Source: Sulfonitrofixus sp039714575 (GTDB lineage: Bacteria; Campylobacterota; Campylobacteria; Campylobacterales; Sulfurimonadaceae). From it: DNA of 19,387 nt. Positions 15,082 through 19,387 of this stretch are shown here, one piece after another; within the stretch, counting starts at the first letter, position 1; each line of letters opens with the position of its first letter. Location of the stretch: assembly GCA_039714575.1 (NCBI GenBank), contig JBDLJE010000047.1, positions 1 through 19,387 of the forward strand. Reading direction: 5' to 3'. The notes under the pieces are model-generated. The model made no database searches. It was not told where the DNA came from and was given only the letters and a program-made list of their open reading frames with translations. The translations under genes were made by a program, and so were the position numbers.

Positions 15082-15768
15082 GTGCAGTGGCTTCAGACAG
15101 AAGCATTTGACGCTGAAAAGTACAGAGATATGGTGCGTGACCATCAAGAACGTGACGACCCGACAGGCTGGTTTGACAGCATCTACAGCAGTGCAGAAGG
15201 CGACCATAATGCCGTATTCTGGGCTGATCTTGCACCGAACTCTTACTTAGTTGAGTGGTTAGAACAGCATCCTGTCACAACGTCTGGAAAAAAGGCGATC
15301 GTCATCGGCTGCGGTGTCGGCGATGATGCAGAGGCGATGGCAGAACACGGCTATGAAGTTACTGCTTTTGACATTTCGCCCAGTGCAATAGCCCTCTGTC
15401 AAAAACGGTATGCCCATACAAAGGTTCACTATCTGGTTGCTGACCTGTTTGAGTACCCTCAAGAGTGGGCCGGAGCCTTTGACCTGGTCTATGAGTGCAA
15501 CACTATTCAAGTGCTTCCCGGAAAATACCGTATAAAAGCACGTGACGCCATGGTCAGTTTTTTGTCAGAAAAGGGCAGTCTGATCGTATCGTGCCGTTCA
15601 CGTATGAGTGGAGAGCAGGAACAAGACATTCCTCTGCCTCTGGATCGCCGCGAGATCGACGGGTTTATCCGTTGCGGTCTTAGAGAGAAGGCATTTCTAG
15701 CCTATGATGATGATCAATCACCGTCAGTACCTCATTTTTTTGCTTGGTATACAGTGCCTGCTGATTAG
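15082..15768 (+). CDS. SAM-dependent methyltransferase, thiopurine-methyltransferase-like
   Basis: The 228-residue protein is a class I methyltransferase. The SAM-binding motif is AIVIGCGVGDDAEAMAEHGY (about 72-91) followed by VTAFDISPSAI with the ribose-binding Asp. A post-core YLVADLFEYP and FDLVYECNTIQVLPG make up motifs II-III. The upstream segment (NAVFWADLAPNSYLVEWLE) resembles the TPMT/TehB branch, whose members methylate thiols, halides or metalloids; the actual substrate is not predictable here. GTG at 15082 begins one base after the DUF4242 stop and the preceding bases (AAGGTACGTAA) offer an AAGG ribosome binding site. The pair is therefore co-transcribed. The gene ends 30 bases from the convergent cold-shock-like gene. 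Confidence 0.82.
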   Translation: MQWLQTEAFDAEKYRDMVRDHQERDDPTGWFDSIYSSAEGDHNAVFWADLAPNSYLVEWLEQHPVTTSGKKAIVIGCGVGDDAEAMAEHGYEVTAFDISPSAIALCQKRYAHTKVHYLVADLFEYPQEWAGAFDLVYECNTIQVLPGKYRIKARDAMVSFLSEKGSLIVSCRSRMSGEQEQDIPLPLDRREIDGFIRCGLREKAFLAYDDDQSPSVPHFFAWYTVPAD

Positions 15769-15797
15769 ACTGCAAGAGGGATTGTCGGTGTTTGTTA

Positions 15798-16007
15798 TTA
15801 AGAAGCGTCTCTCACATTCACTGCGAAGTTGCTTCTTACTCCTTTTTGCAGTTCATAAGCTACGTGCATACCGTTTTCAAGTTTATACTCATCACAATTT
15901 ACGGCACTTACAAATACACTTCTTCCGCCGATATCCGGTTTGATCCTGCCAAAGCAGCTCATTGTAGTTAGGTTTTTTACATTTATCACTCTACCTGTAT
16001 GTGTCAT
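15798..16007 (-). CDS. Divergent cold-shock-domain protein
   Basis: The 69-residue protein has the length and skeleton of a CspA-like cold-shock domain: TGRVINVK at the first strand, then FGRIKPDIGGRSVFVSAV, L-ENGMHVAYELQKG and FAVNVRD at the end. Normal Csp proteins bind RNA or single-stranded DNA through RNP1 (KGFGFI) and RNP2 (VFVH). Here RNP1 is SCFGRI (17-22) and RNP2 is VFVS (31-34), so most stacking aromatics and the His are missing. There are also about three extra residues before RNP1. Nucleic-acid binding may be lost or altered. AAAAGGAT before the ATG supports the start. The gene has its own promoter within 16038-16070 and follows the membrane-protein operon on the same strand. Confidence 0.65.
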   Translation of the reverse strand: MTHTGRVINVKNLTTMSCFGRIKPDIGGRSVFVSAVNCDEYKLENGMHVAYELQKGVRSNFAVNVRDAS

Positions 16008-16037
16008 TTTTTATCCTTTTTTTCTTTAATGTGATAT

Positions 16038-16080
16038 ATTATACTATAAGAAAATAGTATATTGTGTCAAATGCTGTCAA
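16038..16080 (-). promoter_or_regulatory. Promoter of the cold-shock-like gene with an inverted repeat
   Basis: On the minus strand TTGACA (16070-16065) is followed by TATAGT after 16 bases (16048-16043) or by TATAAT after 21 bases (16043-16038). A second TTGACA lies at 16080-16075, ten bases upstream. TATACTAT (16040-16047) and ATAGTATA (16054-16061) form a perfect 8-bp inverted repeat with a 6-base spacer that covers the spacer and -10 area, a good place for a repressor operator. Confidence 0.5.
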
Positions 16081-16168
16081 TCACTCATTTTAGTGTTTTT
16101 TCTATTGTCTCATATTATAAAAGAGACTGATAGCGTTAGAACAAAACTTGTTCAGAGAACGTTTGCCC

Positions 16169-16633
16169 TCAGCTTTTGTGGGTAATGATCCCCTGCCAAA
16201 CTGCTCTGAAAAGTGACCAGAGCAGGTAGAGTCCCAAGAGCTGCAGAAGTATAAAAGAGAGCAGCTTGACCCAGATAAAGATCGTCCATCCCTCTACGAT
16301 CAAAAAACCGCTGAAAATATCGAACAGAGCTACAGTAAACAGGCCGATCACTATTTTGATAACATGGTGTTTATGATGCTTTGTCGAAAAAAGAAAGAAG
16401 TGGCCGGTCACCATGATAAACAGTCCCATAGCGCCGAGGTGGGGAAGGGCGACTTCGAGAAGACCGTAACTGCTTTTAGGGTTGATAAAGAGGGCTTTGT
16501 CGCCCAGATAGTAGCTCTGTACCGCTTCGTAGGAGAAACCGATCTTGCTAAAGAACAGCACCATGCCGCTGGCAAGCAGAAGCAGCCCGAAAAGAGTAAA
16601 ATAGGCGATGGACAGACGGTAGCTCTGGTGCAT
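16169..16633 (-). CDS. Four-helix membrane protein with two in-helix histidines (paralog of neighbour)
   Basis: With ATG at 16633 the protein has 154 residues; this start overlaps the TAA of the upstream gene by one base (TAATG). Predicted helices are about 7-28, 60-82, 91-113 and 117-142. The loop and second helix contain YYLGDKALFINPKS, then LLEVALPH and TGHFFLF. H65 and H78 are 13 residues apart on one helix, the spacing seen for two haem-b ligands on one helix in cytochrome b proteins, followed by a KHHKHH cluster. I do not know a named family. It shares the IGxxxxA, GD-x-A-x-FI-x-P and LLE pattern with the protein encoded just upstream. With the FMN-binding protein it could form the membrane part of an electron-transfer chain; that is inference. 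Confidence 0.75.
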   Translation of the reverse strand: MHQSYRLSIAYFTLFGLLLLASGMVLFFSKIGFSYEAVQSYYLGDKALFINPKSSYGLLEVALPHLGAMGLFIMVTGHFFLFSTKHHKHHVIKIVIGLFTVALFDIFSGFLIVEGWTIFIWVKLLSFILLQLLGLYLLWSLFRAVWQGIITHKS

Positions 16634-17124
16634 TACTTGCTCCCGCTTCTGTGCGGTATGAACAGATAATAGAGCGAAGCCAGGGTCATCATGATCGCCA
16701 GAAAATGCCAGGTGAAAAAGCTGATGATCCACGGCATGACAAACAGTGGCGACAGGTAATAGGCTGATGGAAGCAGCACGATAGAGAAGAGGGCGGCTGT
16801 CATCGTGACATTGATGTTGATGAGGCGCAGACTCCGGTTCTGACAGAGTCTGGCATAGACCGCACTGAGCGTCAGCAGTGTCATCATGATGAAAAAGATG
16901 TCACTGTGGACCATCTCGAGCAGAAAGTGTTCGGTCACAGGTTCTATGAACGCCTCTTCATCGCCAAAAAGTGTTTGAGAGAGAGCCGACGGTGTCAGAC
17001 CGATATGGCCGCTGCGCAAGGCAATATCAGCACTTAAAAAGAGTAAGATGAACAGCAGTAACCCACCCAGAAGAGGGCGCATCAGCGCATCGTGTTTGAC
17101 ATCTTTTATCAGTGTGAATCTCAT
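16633..17124 (-). CDS. Four-helix membrane protein following the FMN-binding protein
   Basis: This 163-residue protein has membrane helices at about 17-37, 72-93, 105-124 and 128-156. Histidines near or in helices are H66, H73 and H140, possible haem ligands but less ordered than in the downstream paralog. The segment IGLTPSALSQTLFGDEEAFI, then LLEMVHSD, lines up with IGFSYEAVQSYYLGDKALFI, then LLEVALPH of the next protein, so the two look like diverged tandem copies that could form a heterodimer. Its ATG directly follows the TAG stop of the FMN-binding gene, with AGAGG just upstream, so all are translated as a unit. No named family is recognised; the role is inferred from context. Confidence 0.75.
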   Translation of the reverse strand: MRFTLIKDVKHDALMRPLLGGLLLFILLFLSADIALRSGHIGLTPSALSQTLFGDEEAFIEPVTEHFLLEMVHSDIFFIMMTLLTLSAVYARLCQNRSLRLININVTMTAALFSIVLLPSAYYLSPLFVMPWIISFFTWHFLAIMMTLASLYYLFIPHRSGSK

Positions 17125-17646
17125 CTATCTGCCTCTAAACAGCATGTCGAACACGGCAAGCGCGAGACGTGCGCCGTCGGTTACGTTGCGTGCGCTCATG
17201 GTGGCTCCGGTAACAGTGGGGATGTCTTTTCCGACACGCAGAGTGTCTTTAGCCGACTTGCCTTTGAACTGGTCGACATAGTTTTTTGTCGGGATGAACT
17301 CCGGCGGTTCGTTAAAGGCGATCACCTCAATGGCATCTATGACACCATCCGGCGAGACCATATAGAGAATAGCGGCATCTTTGCTGCGGACAACACGAGA
17401 GAGCAAGACCCCGTACGCGACAGGTCTCCCATCTTTTGTGACCCTATACGTGCGAAAGATCTTGGAGCCTTTTTTCATTTTGGCCTGTCTGTAGACGATC
17501 GCTGCTTTCTCAAGACTCAACAGAACATTTTTCTTGGTGATCTTGACATCGTCTCCATAGACGTCATGAAGAGCGTCAAAAGGGTTGACCAGTAGTTTAG
17601 CCTCCAAAGAGCCGATAAAAAGCAGTATTAAAATAAAATTGCGCAT
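17125..17646 (-). CDS. Secreted FMN-binding-domain protein with TGAT flavinylation site
   Basis: The 173-residue protein has a Sec signal peptide (MRNFILILLFIGSLEA). It also has one FMN-binding domain of the RnfG/NqrC/NosR type. The key motif is TVTGATMSARNV: T146-G147-A148-T149, where Thr149 is the expected phosphoester attachment site for FMN placed by ApbE. Upstream, RTYRVTKDGRPVAYGVLL and DGVIDAIEVIAFNEPPEFI form the domain core. Unlike RnfG or NqrC there is no membrane helix beyond the signal, and the protein is short. The start at 17646 is fixed by GAGGG five bases upstream and by the signal peptide; an in-frame extension to 17697 would spoil the signal. It lies 51 bases after the porin gene and abuts the first membrane-protein gene. 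apbE is present at 13771-14691. Confidence 0.88.
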   Translation of the reverse strand: MRNFILILLFIGSLEAKLLVNPFDALHDVYGDDVKITKKNVLLSLEKAAIVYRQAKMKKGSKIFRTYRVTKDGRPVAYGVLLSRVVRSKDAAILYMVSPDGVIDAIEVIAFNEPPEFIPTKNYVDQFKGKSAKDTLRVGKDIPTVTGATMSARNVTDGARLALAVFDMLFRGR

Positions 17647-17697
17647 AAAACCCTCACTACGATCCTGTAATTTATAACACCTAAGCGCATAAGGCAC

Positions 17698-19002
17698 TTA
17701 GAAGATGAACCCAAGGCCGACACTTAAGGTGTTGTAGTCTTCAACAGTGTCATTAACGACATCTTTCATCGCATAATCGAGTTTCAGTACGACCTGTTCA
17801 TGCGGAAAAAAGTTGACACCGACTGTTGTTGTCGCACTCTCTGCATCCAGGTCGGTGGTGTCGATAACCGTGTTGGCAGCATCAACAACGGTCGCTGTCG
17901 GGTTGATATAATCGTATTGAACAAAGATCGGCAGTCTGTAGGTCGTACCCACTGCTGCAAGAACGTCATACTCTACGTTGAGATAATAACCGTTCGCATC
18001 AGAGATAGAGACACCGTTTGCATTGTCGATCGCGATCTTGTCAGCATTATTGACTTTGGTGGCGGTGTACAGTCCTTTTGCTTTAATACCGGCGATCTCA
18101 TACGTTGCGTGAACATCATACATCACACCGTCGACACCGGAAGGGGTGCCTTGTGTCATCGAACCGTAATAGACAGAACCGCCCACTAAAAGCCCGTTGA
18201 CACCTCGATAGTCAAGACGGCCGACAAAGGCTGTGTTATTGAACGTTGACTCTTTAGATGAACCTGCACGGCCGGAACGGATCTGTTTTTGCGCGCCGGC
18301 ATCAGCGTTGTTCAGCTCAAGTGCCTGGATAACACCGGCATTGTAGCTCAGCCCGGTATCTGCGAAACTACCATAGGCGATAGCACCGTTGGTATGCCAT
18401 GTTGACGGAAGAAGGTACCGCTCTGTGTTGGGACGCTGAATAGTGTTGAACAGTGTCGGTTCATGGCGCAAGTTGATCAGACCCATCGGTGTCAGCACGT
18501 GACCGACTTGAACGTTGAAGGCCTGGTACATCAAGAAGTCAAGATACATAAACTCGATGATAGCTTCGCCGCTTCCGCCGTTAGCCCCGCCGTGTTCGAA
18601 CTCTATCTCGGTATTCAAGATGATATTATCGCTGAACTTATAACCGATGTAGGGCACAAAACGGTAGACGTCCGCAAAGTTATCTCCATTGTCCGGGGCG
18701 GCATAGAACATCTCACCGTAGCCGCCGATAGAGAGCGGTGATGTTGCGTTATAGATCTTTGATGCGGCTGCTCCCATGCCGTTATGCGAGAAGGCCGTGT
18801 CTACAGTAGTAAAACCTACTTGTGCATTAGATGTCTCATCAACCAGTGCCTCCTGGTTGGCTTGAAGTTCGGCAACCTGTCTCTTTAGTTCAGCGATGTC
18901 TGTCGCTTCGTCAGCATAAGCAGTCGTTGTTATTAGCGTTGCCGCACTAATGGCCAGTACTATGTTTCGTGTATAGTTACACTCTCTTTTAGTATATATC
19001 AT
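17698..19002 (-). CDS. Outer-membrane porin, OprP/OprO-like with N-terminal coiled coil
   Basis: The 434-residue protein has a signal peptide (cleavage likely after TTTAYA, about residue 30). A short coiled coil (DIAELKRQVAELQANQ, about 35-50) follows, as in Porin_O/P proteins. The remainder is rich in alternating beta-strand patterns, with aromatic girdles such as GGYGEMFY, FVPYIGYKF and LYTATK, and ends in Phe (SVGLGFIF), the C-terminal signature for Bam-dependent insertion. The barrel recalls phosphate or pyrophosphate porins, but also many porins of unknown substrate in this phylum, so the solute is not assigned. The ATG at 19002 has TAAGGA upstream. The Fur-like boxes and strong promoter just upstream suggest iron control, and the gene leads the FMN-protein operon. 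Confidence 0.88.
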   Translation of the reverse strand: MIYTKRECNYTRNIVLAISAATLITTTAYADEATDIAELKRQVAELQANQEALVDETSNAQVGFTTVDTAFSHNGMGAAASKIYNATSPLSIGGYGEMFYAAPDNGDNFADVYRFVPYIGYKFSDNIILNTEIEFEHGGANGGSGEAIIEFMYLDFLMYQAFNVQVGHVLTPMGLINLRHEPTLFNTIQRPNTERYLLPSTWHTNGAIAYGSFADTGLSYNAGVIQALELNNADAGAQKQIRSGRAGSSKESTFNNTAFVGRLDYRGVNGLLVGGSVYYGSMTQGTPSGVDGVMYDVHATYEIAGIKAKGLYTATKVNNADKIAIDNANGVSISDANGYYLNVEYDVLAAVGTTYRLPIFVQYDYINPTATVVDAANTVIDTTDLDAESATTTVGVNFFPHEQVVLKLDYAMKDVVNDTVEDYNTLSVGLGFIF

Positions 19003-19020
19003 CTCTATTCCTTAATTGTA

Positions 19021-19043
19021 ATAATCATTTTCATAATCATTTT
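19021..19043. promoter_or_regulatory. Fur-box-like tandem repeat in the porin leader
   Basis: ATAATCATTTT occurs twice (19021-19031 and 19033-19043), one base apart. On the minus strand each reads AAAATGATTAT, similar to Fur half-sites. It covers the likely transcription start and early leader, a standard place for repression. Confidence 0.5.
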
Positions 19044-19051
19044 ATGCAGGA

Positions 19052-19080
19052 ATAGTATCAAATAGGTGTATGTTTGTCAA
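19052..19080 (-). promoter_or_regulatory. Strong promoter of the porin/FMN operon
   Basis: On the minus strand TTGACA (19080-19075), 17 bases, then TACTAT (19057-19052), preceded by TGA, which gives an extended -10. Transcription would start near 19045, about 43 bases before the porin ATG. Confidence 0.65.
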
Positions 19081-19098
19081 TAGTTTTGAGATTAATTA

Positions 19099-19110
19099 TC
19101 ATTATAATGA
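19099..19110. promoter_or_regulatory. Palindromic Fur-like box upstream of the porin promoter
   Basis: TCATTATAATGA is a perfect 12-bp palindrome inside ATTATCATTATAATGAAAA. It resembles a Fur box and lies just upstream of the -35. Confidence 0.45.
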
Positions 19111-19155
19111 AAAATAAGATAAAGTTATTCCATTTGTGTTACCAATAGTGACAAT

Positions 19156-19174
19156 AATAATGAGAATTGATATT
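19156..19174. promoter_or_regulatory. Distal Fur-like box
   Basis: AATAATGAGAATTGATATT matches the classical 19-bp Fur box (GATAATGATAATCATTATC) at 13 positions by eye. It is the best single match in this region. Confidence 0.45.
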
Positions 19175-19324
19175 ATGATTTAAAGCGGTCTTTTATGTGT
19201 GATCGTAGGTTCGGTTCTAACCTAACATAAGAAGTTAGGGGTTGTATGGGCGATAAAGTATATGTGAAATAGCAGATAGTCAGCCTAGGCTAAACTATTA
19301 CGGCACCAACTAAACATATCAATT

Positions 19325-19387
19325 TCAATGAGGGTAATTTTGTGCATAATCAAGGCAGATGTTCTTTAGCGTAGCCATAGCTACGGT
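19325..19387 (-). other. Possible C-terminal tail of an open frame entering from the right edge
   Basis: On the minus strand the frame from 19387 reads TVAMATLKNICLDYAQNYPH and stops with TGA at 19327-19325. Twenty codons are too few to call a gene or a family, and the + strand is also open there from ATG 19349-19351 to the edge. Confidence 0.2.

Larger units (their letters stand above)
19003..19387. other. 385-base end region without a complete gene
   Basis: Bases 19003-19174 hold the porin promoter and Fur-like boxes. The rest holds three perfect inverted repeats: CCTAAC/GTTAGG (19221-19226, 19234-19239), AGCCTAGGCT (19282-19291) and CGTAGC/GCTACG (19370-19375, 19380-19385). A minus-strand open frame of 20 codons enters from the right edge and stops at 19327-19325. 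I see no complete gene. Confidence 0.5.

Noticed and set aside
16634..16732. Upstream extension of the 154-residue membrane protein by 33 residues
   Set aside because: The extension overlaps the preceding gene in another frame and adds a charged segment; ATG 16633 in TAATG is the natural coupled start.
17092..17595. A 167-codon + strand open frame opposite the FMN-binding gene
   Set aside because: It is antisense to a gene with signal peptide and TGAT motif, and has no ribosome binding site or recognisable domain.
17647..17697. Extension of the FMN-binding protein to 17697
   Set aside because: It would place 17 polar residues before the signal peptide; the ATG at 17646 has a good ribosome binding site.
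16190..18960. Assigning the operon to a Rnf or Nqr complex because of the FMN-binding domain
   Set aside because: None of the other Rnf/Nqr subunits is present and the FMN protein lacks their membrane helix.

Overview
The window looks like a chromosomal segment of a Campylobacterota (Epsilonproteobacteria) bacterium of the Sulfurimonas/Sulfurovum type. This rests on gene families and style: a separate glycyl-tRNA synthetase beta chain, tight operons with TTG and GTG starts, an OprP/O-like porin with an N-terminal coiled coil, a class II superoxide reductase and a MotA/OmpA pair. The species assignment is inference. I see no rRNA, tRNA, CRISPR array or complete mobile element.

Left part (1-4300). 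The 3' end of a receiver-domain protein is followed by ybgC on the + strand. ybgC converges, nine bases apart, on a minus-strand operon made of a family-4 uracil-DNA-glycosylase-like protein with a degraded first motif and two tandem paralogous envelope proteins. One paralog is secreted and carries an extra N-terminal domain; the other is a lipoprotein.

Middle (4284-8189). A superoxide reductase on the minus strand diverges, across a 353-base intergenic region, from an unrecognised membrane-anchored 149-residue protein with a TTG start. Next comes a minus-strand operon encoding a MotA/TolQ-type channel, a MotB-like protein with a coiled coil and an OmpA domain, and a 51-residue gene whose start overlaps the end of the OmpA gene.

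Central + strand block (8190-15768). A compact, probably co-transcribed run encodes glyS, a DAO-family FAD oxidoreductase, a membrane-anchored alpha/beta hydrolase, hemH, a gph-like phosphatase and apbE. A separate pair follows: a DUF4242 protein and a SAM methyltransferase.

Right part (15798-19002, minus strand). An operon encodes an outer-membrane porin, a secreted FMN-binding protein with a TGAT flavinylation motif, and two small four-helix membrane proteins that look like paralogs of each other. Downstream is a divergent cold-shock-domain protein with its own promoter. The porin has a strong promoter (TTGACA, 17-base spacer, extended -10 TACTAT) surrounded by Fur-box-like repeats. ApbE, encoded about 2.4 kb away on the other strand, is the enzyme class that attaches FMN to such TGAT threonines. 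The most interesting reading is a probably iron-regulated, flavin-based periplasmic electron-transfer system with its own porin and membrane anchor.

The last 385 bases hold regulatory repeats, several hairpins and a short open frame entering from the right edge. I could not identify that end.
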